Below are positions 57,997 through 64,000 of a DNA stretch of 64,000 nucleotides, in pieces. Source of the stretch: Paracoccus sediminicola (GTDB lineage: Bacteria; Pseudomonadota; Alphaproteobacteria; Rhodobacterales; Rhodobacteraceae). Made by a program: the position numbers and the translations under genes. Below the pieces are notes generated by a model. The model was not told where the DNA came from, did no database searches, and saw only the letters and a list, made by a program, of their open reading frames with translations. Each line of letters begins with the position of its first letter. Position 1 is the stretch's first letter. The stretch covers positions 1,116,001-1,180,000 of the forward strand of contig NZ_CP115768.1 of assembly GCF_027912835.1 (NCBI RefSeq), in the 5' to 3' direction.

Positions 57997-59025
57997 TCAG
58001 AGGAATTGCCGCTCATAGCGGCCCCCGAGCGAGGTCAGCACCTCGTAACCGATGGTGCCGATTGCGTCGGCCACCGCGTCGATACCCTGCCGGGGCCCGA
58101 GCAGGTCAAGCGCGGGCGGCACATCCGGCAGCGCCGAGACATCCGCCGTGATCAGATCCATCGACACGCGCCCGATCACCGGGCAGGCCTTATCCCCAGC
58201 CCAGAGCGCGATACGCGGCGCATCTCCGTCCGACGAAAGCGCACGGTGAATGCCATCCGCATAGCCCGCAGCGACCGTGGCCACGCGGGTCCGCGACTTT
58301 GCGGTCCAGCTGTTGCCATAGCCGACCGTCTCGCCCTCCAGCACCTCGCGGGTCTGGATCACGGGAAGCGACAGGCGGACCACCGGCTGCGCCTCGGCGA
58401 AGGGCTGCCCGCCATAAAGCCCGATCCCGGGCCTTGTCACGTCAAAGTGATACTCCGGACCAAGCAATATCCCTCCGGTGGCCGCAAGGCTGCGCGGCGC
58501 CGTGACACCGTCGGTCATCTCGCGAAAGCATCGCAGCTGCTGTGCATTCATCGGGTGGTCCGGCTCGTCGGCACAGGCCAGATGCGACATGATCAGCGCC
58601 GGTCCCTGGCCGAGCGCCTCGTCCCGGATCGCGGCCCATTCGCCCGGCTCCATCCCCAGCCGGTTCATGCCGCTGTCAAGCTGGATGCCGAAGGGCTGGC
58701 CGGGGCGCATGGCGCGGTCGCGGAAGAACTGTTCGGCGCTGTTCAGCATCGGGATCGCCGATCCGGGATCGCAATCTTCCATATGCCCGGCAAACACATA
58801 GACCCGCGCCGCATCGCCCACCGCCGCGCGCACCGGGGCCACTTCGGAAGCGAGCGCGACAAAGAAATCCTCTGCCCCCGCCTCGGCAAGGATCCGCGCC
58901 ACAGCGCCCGCGCCAAGCCCGTACCCGCCAGCCTTGACCACCGCACCGGCGCGCGCCTGGCCGGAACGTGTCGCAAGAGCGTGATAATTCGCCCTGAGGG
59001 CGGAGCTGTCTATTTTCAGAACCAT
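57997..59025 (-). CDS. alr: Alanine racemase
   Basis: Makes D-alanine for peptidoglycan, with PLP. The 342 aa protein has the cofactor lysine Lys31 in VVKAGGYGLG. FGIQLDSGMNRLGM is the substrate region, GYADG and GRVSMDL lie near the second catalytic tyrosine, and GTIGYEVLTSLGGRYER is the C-terminal signature. KAGGYG replaces the common KANAYG or KADAYG. It lies 40 bases upstream of phoH on the same strand. The N-terminus is a short MVLKIDSSALRAN. Confidence 0.95.
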   Translation of the reverse strand: MVLKIDSSALRANYHALATRSGQARAGAVVKAGGYGLGAGAVARILAEAGAEDFFVALASEVAPVRAAVGDAARVYVFAGHMEDCDPGSAIPMLNSAEQFFRDRAMRPGQPFGIQLDSGMNRLGMEPGEWAAIRDEALGQGPALIMSHLACADEPDHPMNAQQLRCFREMTDGVTAPRSLAATGGILLGPEYHFDVTRPGIGLYGGQPFAEAQPVVRLSLPVIQTREVLEGETVGYGNSWTAKSRTRVATVAAGYADGIHRALSSDGDAPRIALWAGDKACPVIGRVSMDLITADVSALPDVPPALDLLGPRQGIDAVADAIGTIGYEVLTSLGGRYERQFL

Positions 59026-59252
59026 GATTTTCTCTTGCGCGGCACGGCTGACAAGGTCAAGCGCTCTGCCTCAGCGGTTCGTGGTCTTGCGGCGCTGCAA
59101 CAGTTTACCATTTTGCGGTTGTTCTCTTGTCTGCCGCGCCGAAAGCTGGCATCGAGCAGGCATCGGGACGGCCATGTTGAACGAGTATCATCAGTCATTG
59201 CAATCGTCTCCGGCGGGTTTGCCGGGTGTCTGCGCGATTGCGCCCTTCCGCC

Positions 59253-59282
59253 CCGCCCCGGATACCGGCAGCGCGGGGGCGG
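59253..59282 (+). promoter_or_regulatory. Stem covering the ribosome site of the DUF6497 gene
   Basis: CCGCCCC (59253-59259) pairs with GGGGCGG (59276-59282), the G-rich stretch just before the ATG at 59284. If it forms, it would hide the only ribosome-binding sequence. Confidence 0.35.
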
Positions 59283-59283
59283 C

Positions 59284-59949
59284 ATGAATCCCCTCATCGC
59301 TGCCATTTCCCTTGCCCTGATCGGCCTGCCGGCGCTGGCCGAGGAAACGGCGCCGCTGCCCGTTCCCTCGGGCCAGAAGATCTATTTTCAGGATCTGATC
59401 GAAGGCCGCGAAGGTCCGAACGGGCTGACCCATCGTTTTCGCTTCGTGGCGCCGGGCCTCGCCTATCTTATCCCCCCCGCCGAGCCCGAGCCGATGGAGC
59501 GGCTGACCGATGAGGATATGGCGGCGCTCGAGGATCTTGCCGCCTCCGAACGCGACCCCGCGGCGGAAATTCTGGCCGACGCGCTACAGGACGGGTTGAT
59601 CTCGGCCGAAGAACTCGAGCAACTGCCGCTTGTCGCCTTCAACGGTATCGCTGCGGCGACGCGGGCGCTGGCCGAGGATAACGGGGGCAGCGGCGCCGAC
59701 CCCGCGACGGCCGTGCCGCGCGCCCCCGATCTGCTGGTCCGTGACCCGATGCATGATGACATCGTCTGGCTGTGCGAGCATTTCGTCCTGCCCCGGCTGG
59801 CCGAGACCGATCCGCCCCCGACCGAGATCGTGATCTCGCTGGCCGATCGCGAGCTTGACGAGACCGGGCTTGCCGTCGGCGCGGTGCAGCTTTTCGAGGC
59901 GTTCAGCCTCCCCGAAGGACGTGACGCCTGTATCTGGGAACCGTTCTGA
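59284..59949 (+). CDS. Exported DUF6497-like protein
   Basis: A 221 aa protein with a signal peptide (MNPLIAAISLALIGLPALA). The C-terminal part, about 150-221, has the pattern of the Rhodobacteraceae DUF6497 family: DIVWLCEHFVLPRL, EIVISLADRELDETG and VQLFEAFSLPEGRDACIWEPF. The middle (about 75-140) is acidic and Ala-rich. Function unknown, probably periplasmic. Divergent from alr across 258 bases that show no other gene. The longer upstream frame on this strand is antisense to alr. Confidence 0.8.
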   Translation: MNPLIAAISLALIGLPALAEETAPLPVPSGQKIYFQDLIEGREGPNGLTHRFRFVAPGLAYLIPPAEPEPMERLTDEDMAALEDLAASERDPAAEILADALQDGLISAEELEQLPLVAFNGIAAATRALAEDNGGSGADPATAVPRAPDLLVRDPMHDDIVWLCEHFVLPRLAETDPPPTEIVISLADRELDETGLAVGAVQLFEAFSLPEGRDACIWEPF

Positions 59950-59990
59950 GACCTGATGCAACGCTGCCACATCTCGGCGAAGACGCGCCG

Positions 59991-60008
59991 AGCCGGGCGA
60001 ACCCGGCT
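59991..60008 (+). terminator. Hairpin after the DUF6497 gene
   Basis: A perfect 7 bp stem (AGCCGGG / CCCGGCT) with a CGAA loop, 42 bases after the stop. There is no T-run. Confidence 0.45.
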
Positions 60009-60108
60009 ATCGCGGGGCGGATTTCCCCCCTAGAATCAGCGCGTCCGCGCATCCGCGCGACAACCGACAAGAAAGGGGCGTTGAAGCCCCACCATACAGG
60101 AGCAGACC

Positions 60109-60249
60109 ATGTCGAAAAAAATCGCGCTTGCCCTCGTTGCGATGGGCGTTCTGGCCGCATGCCAGCCGCGCCAGCCCGAAGTGACCATGCCGGTCGGGCA
60201 GCCCGTCACCCAAGAGCCGGTCTATACGGGCAAATACGGCGCCAACTGA
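60109..60249 (+). CDS. Small lipoprotein, 46 aa
   Basis: A short gene with a good ribosome site (AGGAG nine bases before the ATG). The product begins MSKKIALALVAMGVLAAC; the lipobox LAAC puts the lipidated cysteine at residue 18. The mature part is 29 residues, Pro/Gln-rich and ends PVYTGKYGAN. No known domain. Similar short lipoproteins are common in Rhodobacteraceae. A long hairpin follows. Confidence 0.75.
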   Translation: MSKKIALALVAMGVLAACQPRQPEVTMPVGQPVTQEPVYTGKYGAN

Positions 60250-60260
60250 TCTTGGCGACC

Positions 60261-60292
60261 GACGCGCGGACGCCTCTGGCGCACCGCGCGTC
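60261..60292 (+). terminator. Two-part hairpin after the small lipoprotein gene
   Basis: An outer 9 bp stem (GACGCGCGG / CCGCGCGTC) encloses an inner CGCC / GGCG stem. It starts 12 bases after the stop. No T-run follows. Confidence 0.5.
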
Positions 60293-60312
60293 ACGTCACA
60301 GAGGACCACGCC

Positions 60313-60714
60313 ATGCTGAAGCATCGCGGCTTTCCCTCCCGCCTGCCTTCGACTGATTTCCAGTTCACCATCCGCCGCGCCAATCCCAAGGGCGCGACCA
60401 AGCTGACTGCGCGAGAGCGCTATCGCGACCGCAGCCCCGCCGACCGGCGTGCCGATGCGGGGTTTCTGGCAGCGCTGATCGCGCATTTCGGCGAAGAGGA
60501 ATTCGAACGCGGCAATCTGGACGCCGGACGTCTTTCCTGGCTTCTGGGGCGCGAAGTGGTGGCGGTCGGAAAGTTGGACCCGACCGATTACGACCAGCTT
60601 CTGCGAGTCGACATGTCAAAGGCACAGGCCGGATTTCCCGAAATTTTTGCCGATGACGATCAGTTCGGCGAAGATTGGGAGGACGGTCCGGCAGAGGATG
60701 ACGACCCGGCATGA
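60313..60714 (+). CDS. Hypothetical cytoplasmic protein, 133 aa
   Basis: No family recognised. The N-terminal half is basic (RLPSTDFQFTIRRANPKGATK, ARERYRDR). The middle AGFLAALIAHFGEEEFERGNL looks helical. The last 25 residues are strongly acidic (EDWEDGPAEDDDPA). There is no signal peptide or membrane helix. The basic-to-acidic layout would fit a nucleic-acid or ribosome-associated protein, but this is speculation. AGAGGA precedes the ATG. Coding potential looks real from codon usage and position in the row of small plus-strand genes. Confidence 0.6.
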   Translation: MLKHRGFPSRLPSTDFQFTIRRANPKGATKLTARERYRDRSPADRRADAGFLAALIAHFGEEEFERGNLDAGRLSWLLGREVVAVGKLDPTDYDQLLRVDMSKAQAGFPEIFADDDQFGEDWEDGPAEDDDPA

Positions 60715-60839
60715 GCAAGCGGTTGCCGCTCGCAACCATGTCACGCGCTTGTCAGTTTTCCGAAGCCACACAATGTGGCAATGTGGTGTTCGCAAACAGA
60801 AATGCCCGCCAATGGGCGACCAAACATAGGCAGTGCAAC

Positions 60840-61082
60840 ATGCAGACCAAGACTTCTCTCCGCCTCGCCGGTGCCGTTCTCGCGATCGCCGGTCTTTCGG
60901 CTTGTGCCCAGGGGCCCTATGGCGGTGGCACCTATATGTCCGCGGATTCGCAGCGCGCCCTGGTGGGTGCCGGTGCCGGTGCCGTGGCCGCCAAGGCCTT
61001 TGACGAAGATGTCGGGACCGGCGCGGTGCTCGGCGCAGCCGCTGGCGCGCTTTGCGACGACGCGGGCGTCTGCGCGCAGTAA
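60840..61082 (+). CDS. Glycine-zipper lipoprotein, 80 aa (first of a pair)
   Basis: A lipoprotein with signal MQTKTSLRLAGAVLAIAGLSAC; the lipobox LSAC gives Cys22. The mature part contains a Gly/Ala-rich zipper (ALVGAGAGAVAAKAF, GAVLGAAAGAL), a motif that packs helices in membranes. It ends ALCDDAGVCAQ. The gene 105 bases downstream codes a protein with the same layout and a similar cysteine-bearing end. An ORF starting at 60711 is longer but its first 43 residues are unlike any export signal. Function unknown. Confidence 0.8.
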   Translation: MQTKTSLRLAGAVLAIAGLSACAQGPYGGGTYMSADSQRALVGAGAGAVAAKAFDEDVGTGAVLGAAAGALCDDAGVCAQ

Positions 61083-61098
61083 CCTTCATCACGGCGAC

Positions 61099-61121
61099 GC
61101 GGCTGCCGTCACGGCGGCCGC
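61099..61121 (+). terminator. Hairpin between the two glycine-zipper genes
   Basis: A 10 bp stem (GCGGCTGCCG / CGGCGGCCGC, one G-U pair) with a TCA loop, 17 bases after the first stop. No T-run follows. Confidence 0.5.
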
Positions 61122-61186
61122 AGCCATCCCTCGCCCGGGACACTGACCGAATGGCAGATGCCGGGCCCAGAACAGAGAACTCCGAT

Positions 61187-61411
61187 ATGTCCAAATTCAA
61201 GTTTTCGGCTGCGGCCGCGCTTGTTGCGCTTGCCGTCGCCGGTTGCACCCAGAACATCAACCCCACCGATGTCGACCGCGCAGCGATCGGCGCGGCGGCG
61301 GGCGCCACCATCGCTCATGTCGCCGGCAAGGATGAAAGCGACGTCTATAAAGGCGCCGCCGCAGGTGCCGCAGCCGGTGCGCTGTGCAACGATGTTCGCT
61401 TCTGCCAGTAA
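61187..61411 (+). CDS. Glycine-zipper lipoprotein, 74 aa (second of a pair)
   Basis: Lipoprotein with signal MSKFKFSAAAALVALAVAGC; Cys20 is the lipid site. The mature part has the zipper AAIGAAAGATIAHVAG and GAAAGAAAGALC, and ends ALCNDVRFCQ. This matches the preceding gene in order and in the two C-terminal cysteines (ALC-x-D...C-x0-1-Q), so they are probably an old tandem duplication. Function unknown; outer-membrane attachment is likely. A strong terminator follows. Confidence 0.82.
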   Translation: MSKFKFSAAAALVALAVAGCTQNINPTDVDRAAIGAAAGATIAHVAGKDESDVYKGAAAGAAAGALCNDVRFCQ

Positions 61412-61445
61412 GGCCGAGCGCGCTTTACAGCCCCAGGGCTGACGA

Positions 61446-61481
61446 AACGCCGCCCCGATTTTCCCCGCGGGCGGCGTTTTT
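61446..61481 (+). terminator. Rho-independent terminator of the second glycine-zipper gene
   Basis: A perfect 10 bp stem (AACGCCGCCC / GGGCGGCGTT) with a 13-base loop, ending in TTTTT, 34 bases after the stop. Confidence 0.85.
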
Positions 61482-61575
61482 GCATCGCGCGGCTCTGTCA
61501 GGTCGCTGCGCTGCTGACACGGCGCGGGGAATGGCCTATCCATGACGGACCCGCCACCGACGCAGGACGCCAAGC

Positions 61576-62154
61576 ATGGCCGCACCGCTGGATCAATTCA
61601 TCTCGCCTCAGGCGCAATCGGCGGTGATTGCCGGGTTCTTCATTGCCGCGGGCTGGTGGGTCGTCGCCTTCCAGAGCCGCCGGCGCGATGCGAAAAGCCG
61701 GGCCGAGCGAGTGCGCGACGTGCAGCGCGCCATCTTTGCCGAGATCCGCGCCCATGTGGCGGTGCTCGAACGCGATCAGGTGCAGGATTACGGCGCCGAG
61801 ATCGCCGAGCGCATCATCGCCGAGCCGGGGTATTTCCCCGTCATCCCGACCGAGCATAACGACGCGATTTTTCGCGCGATCCTCAGCGAGTTGCACGTGT
61901 TGCCACGCGGGACGGTCGACCCGGTGGTTCTGTATTACAGCCAGTTGAATGCGATTGGCGCGATGATTGCCGATCTTCGCGTGCTCGACACGGCGAAAAT
62001 CGGCCCCGAGCGGGCCGCGGCGATGTATCGCGATTATATCTCTATGAAACTCGGTGCGATCGAGTTGGGTGAGGCCGCGATGGCGGCGATCCGGTCCAAT
62101 ATGGACGGGACCGGACGGGTCAGTAGCCCGGACGCGGGCCGGTTCTCACGGTAA
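61576..62154 (+). CDS. Hypothetical single-pass membrane protein
   Basis: A 192 aa protein with one hydrophobic segment near the N-terminus (AVIAGFFIAAGWWVVAF, about 16-32) followed at once by basic residues (QSRRRDAKSR), which places the C-terminal part in the cytoplasm. The soluble part is helical and moderately charged (AIFAEIRAHVAVLERDQVQD, ERAAAMYRDYISMK). No family recognised. It stands alone between the terminator at 61.4 kb and a convergent DUF4174 gene. No ribosome site stands out beyond weak purines. Confidence 0.65.
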   Translation: MAAPLDQFISPQAQSAVIAGFFIAAGWWVVAFQSRRRDAKSRAERVRDVQRAIFAEIRAHVAVLERDQVQDYGAEIAERIIAEPGYFPVIPTEHNDAIFRAILSELHVLPRGTVDPVVLYYSQLNAIGAMIADLRVLDTAKIGPERAAAMYRDYISMKLGAIELGEAAMAAIRSNMDGTGRVSSPDAGRFSR

Positions 62155-62240
62155 TTGGCTTCGGCGTATAATTTGCGGACATGGCGCAAACTCCCTTCTG
62201 ATGCCTCAAATATAGGCGCCAGGACGGGTTTGCGCAAGAA

Positions 62241-62768
62241 TCAAGGTTTCAGCCCGACACGGCCGATCTCTTCGCGGCGCAGCGGGAACTTGTCGATTGC
62301 CCGCGAAATCGCACGCACGCTCCACGGTGAGGGCTTGCGCTGCTTCACCTGCCCGTCCTTATCCATGATAATCAGAGAAAATCCGCGTGGGTTCAGTCGT
62401 TTGCGCCAAAGACTTGACGCGCCTGGATCCGTGTCGGTGACAATCACCACATCGCGTTCGATCATCGGTTCAGGCCGGTCGCGCAATGCGTCGATCTGGG
62501 TCGTATAGGCCGGATCGGCGGCGGTGTCGGAAAACACCACAACGGGTCGCGCGGTCCAGAGAAAATCCTCGGGTGCGACCTCGGCGGCATCCAGAATGCG
62601 CAGCGTCCGGGGTTCGACCTCGGGGCGGGTCGGCCCACCGCTCGCCTGCGCCGCATCCACCTCGGCCGGAGAGGGTGGATTGATTCGCGACGGCGGCGCG
62701 GAGTCGCCGCCATCCCCCATCGCTGCCACCACAAAAGCGCCAATCGTGATCGCCAGAATATGCCGCAT
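62241..62768 (-). CDS. Exported DUF4174 protein
   Basis: A 175 aa protein with an N-terminal export segment (MRHILAITIGAFVVAAMG). After a Pro/Ser-rich linker the DUF4174 domain covers roughly 65-172: PVVVFSDTAADPAYTTQI, ERDVVIVTDTDP, SLIIMDKDGQVKQR and AIDKFPLRREEI. The domain has a thioredoxin-like pattern without a CxxC pair. Function unknown. The ATG at 62766-62768 has GAGGTGAGA upstream; the much longer frame is antisense-like Arg-rich sequence. Confidence 0.82.
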   Translation of the reverse strand: MRHILAITIGAFVVAAMGDGGDSAPPSRINPPSPAEVDAAQASGGPTRPEVEPRTLRILDAAEVAPEDFLWTARPVVVFSDTAADPAYTTQIDALRDRPEPMIERDVVIVTDTDPGASSLWRKRLNPRGFSLIIMDKDGQVKQRKPSPWSVRAISRAIDKFPLRREEIGRVGLKP

Positions 62769-62905
62769 TCTCACCTCGTTTGATCTGAATATAGTCCCCG
62801 CGCCGGGCTGTGAAAGACGCTGCGCCAGAATGTCCGCCCTTAGCCGCGGGAATTTGATCGCTGCGCGGTGCAGACAAGCCCGCCAAGCTTGGATAGGTAT
62901 CGGCC

Positions 62906-63427
62906 ATGACCATGCATCGCGCCCCTGCCCGCCTGCCCGAGGACTTCGCCGCCGCCATCGGCCACGCCGTGTCGGGCTTCGGCTTTCTCGAGGAAGCGCT
63001 GAAACGCGCCATTTTCGCACTCTCTCGCGACGGGCTCGGCGAAGCGCCAAGCGACCGGGCGCTGAATTCCTGGCTGCAGCGGATGGAGGATGTGGCCGAC
63101 GATTCGCTCGGCACGCTGATCGACCAGTTCATCAAGCAGATGCAGCGCGCCCGGGTAAAGGATCGCGACAGCCTGGCCGGTGCGCTGCGTCAGATCCGGC
63201 GCTCGCGCAACATGCTGTGCCACGCCTCGTGGAAGCCGGTGGCGGACAGCCCGCGCTGGCATCCCGCCTTTCTGAACACCAAGGGCGAAGCCTTTCCCGA
63301 CGATCTCGGCATCAAGGATATTGAGCGCATTCAGGACCAGACGCTCGACGCCGCCGCGCGTATCGTCGCCATCATGCGCGCCACCGGGATCGAGGGCGAA
63401 TGGGTCGGTCACGACGACGCCGATTGA
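62906..63427 (+). CDS. Hypothetical protein with a HEPN-like RX4H motif
   Basis: A 173 aa helical cytoplasmic protein. Residues 101-106 read RNMLCH, fitting the Arg-Asn-x3-His (RX4H) motif of HEPN-domain proteins, within RNMLCHASW. The preceding helix EDFAAAIGHAVSGFGFLEEALKR-type region is compatible with a helical bundle. HEPN proteins include RNases in toxin-antitoxin and defence systems as well as ordinary housekeeping proteins. No partner such as an MNT antitoxin is adjacent. Family assignment rests on the motif only. Confidence 0.65.
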   Translation: MTMHRAPARLPEDFAAAIGHAVSGFGFLEEALKRAIFALSRDGLGEAPSDRALNSWLQRMEDVADDSLGTLIDQFIKQMQRARVKDRDSLAGALRQIRRSRNMLCHASWKPVADSPRWHPAFLNTKGEAFPDDLGIKDIERIQDQTLDAAARIVAIMRATGIEGEWVGHDDAD

Positions 63428-63562
63428 GCGCCTGCGACCCGGCCGGTGCAAGGGTCCGCTGCGCAACGCGCTGAATTTTCGCCGCTCCTGACACGCTCAG
63501 CCGCGTTGCAACCGCGCGCGCGGCGCGCTAACAGGCGCAGCAAGCGAAACAACGAGGCTCTC

Positions 63563-64000
63563 ATGACCGCCCCTCTTCGGCTTGGCATCGCCGGGCTCGG
63601 CACTGTCGGGATCGGTGTCGTCAAGATCATCCAGAAACATGCCGATCTGATCGCAGCGCGTTCGGGCCGTCCGGTTGCCATCACCGCGATCAGCGCGCGC
63701 GACCGCCTGAAGAACCGCGATGCCGATCTGTCGGGTTACGAATGGGTCGATGATGCCTGCGCGCTGGCCGCGCGCGAAGATGTCGATGTTTATGTCGAGC
63801 TGATCGGCGGGGATGACGGTGTCGCCCGCGAGTCGGTTCAGCGGGCGCTGACAAGCGGCAAGGATGTGATCACCGCGAACAAGGCGCTTCTGGCAATGCA
63901 TGGTCACAGCCTGGCCGAGCTGGCCGAGGCCGAGGGCCGGGTCATCCGCTTCGAGGCGGCGGTGGCAGGCGGCATTCCGGTCATCAAGACGATGACGGAA
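63563..64000 (+). CDS. hom: Homoserine dehydrogenase (5' part only)
   Basis: Reduces aspartate semialdehyde to homoserine for Thr, Met and Ile synthesis. The first 146 codons are present; the gene runs off the right edge. The NAD(P) motif GLGTVGIGVVKI, VDVYVELIGG, VITANKALLAMHG and EAAVAGGIPVIK are all typical. The ATG at 63563 is preceded by GAGG. No stop is reached in the window. Confidence 0.95.
   Translation, partial: MTAPLRLGIAGLGTVGIGVVKIIQKHADLIAARSGRPVAITAISARDRLKNRDADLSGYEWVDDACALAAREDVDVYVELIGGDDGVARESVQRALTSGKDVITANKALLAMHGHSLAELAEAEGRVIRFEAAVAGGIPVIKTMTE

Noticed and set aside
57898..59949. A 683-codon plus-strand frame
   Set aside because: Its first two thirds are antisense to alr; only the last 221 codons, starting at the ATG at 59284, are a real gene.

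Overview
The window is GC-rich, densely coded chromosomal DNA from an alphaproteobacterium. It is most likely a Paracoccus-like member of the Rhodobacteraceae/Paracoccaceae. The evidence is the set of families present (DUF6497, DUF4174, tandem cold-shock domain protein, ppiD-trpE next to trpGDC-moaC-moeA-lexA) and an alphaproteobacterial SOS box of the form GTTC-N7-GTTC upstream of lexA. This placement is inferred from gene content, not from a marker tree. No insertion sequence, prophage, plasmid origin or CRISPR array was seen. The only RNA gene found is one tRNA-Pro.

0-10 kb: the 5' part of lpxD (cut by the left edge), an L,D-transpeptidase divergent from a MepK-like M15 peptidase, a DsbA-family protein, a cold-shock gene with a structured leader, thrS, a family 2 glycosyltransferase, a Bcr/CflA-type MFS pump, fdhD and a secreted low-complexity protein. 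10.5-17.3 kb: a minus-strand peptide ABC operon (fused double ATPase, binding protein, two permeases) ending in an M14 carboxypeptidase.

17.5-26.5 kb: the formate dehydrogenase-N region, fdnG-fdxH-fdnI followed by fdhE-selA-selB. FdnG is a selenoprotein. Its UGA codon 199 splits the open reading frame and is followed by a SECIS-like hairpin with a bulged U. A strong terminator lies between fdnI and fdhE. 26.7-35 kb: an AGE-family epimerase, modABC (molybdate uptake), ychF, a YdeP-type molybdopterin oxidoreductase and a pirin. Together with fdhD (8.8 kb) and moaC-moeA (52.5-54.2 kb), much of the window serves molybdenum-cofactor and selenium-dependent formate metabolism: metal uptake, cofactor synthesis, cofactor sulfuration, selenocysteine insertion, enzyme and assembly factor. 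selC and selD are not in the window.

35-48 kb: an LLM-class oxidoreductase, tRNA-Pro, a DUF192 protein, a double cold-shock-domain protein, pdxH/fabI (divergent), a LysE-family exporter, gpt, an Ala-rich PRC-barrel protein, an SDR, trpE, ppiD, an aminotransferase and a second low-complexity anchored protein. 48.3-55 kb: trpG-trpD-ung, then a TetR repressor divergent from a DUF1772 membrane protein with two matching operators between them, then trpC-moaC-moeA-lexA. 55-64 kb: an 8.7-copy heptanucleotide tandem repeat, phoH-ybeY-corC without lnt, alr, a run of small secreted or lipoprotein genes separated by hairpins, a HEPN-motif protein, and the start of the homoserine dehydrogenase gene (cut by the right edge).

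The best-supported unusual items are the UGA/SECIS in fdnG, the terminator placed so close to fdhE that no promoter fits between them, the twin TetR operators inside the trp cluster, the heptamer array beside corC, and the pair of short lipoproteins with a shared cysteine-containing C-terminus. I did not find a clearly new multi-gene system. All calls were made by reading the sequence; no database search was run.
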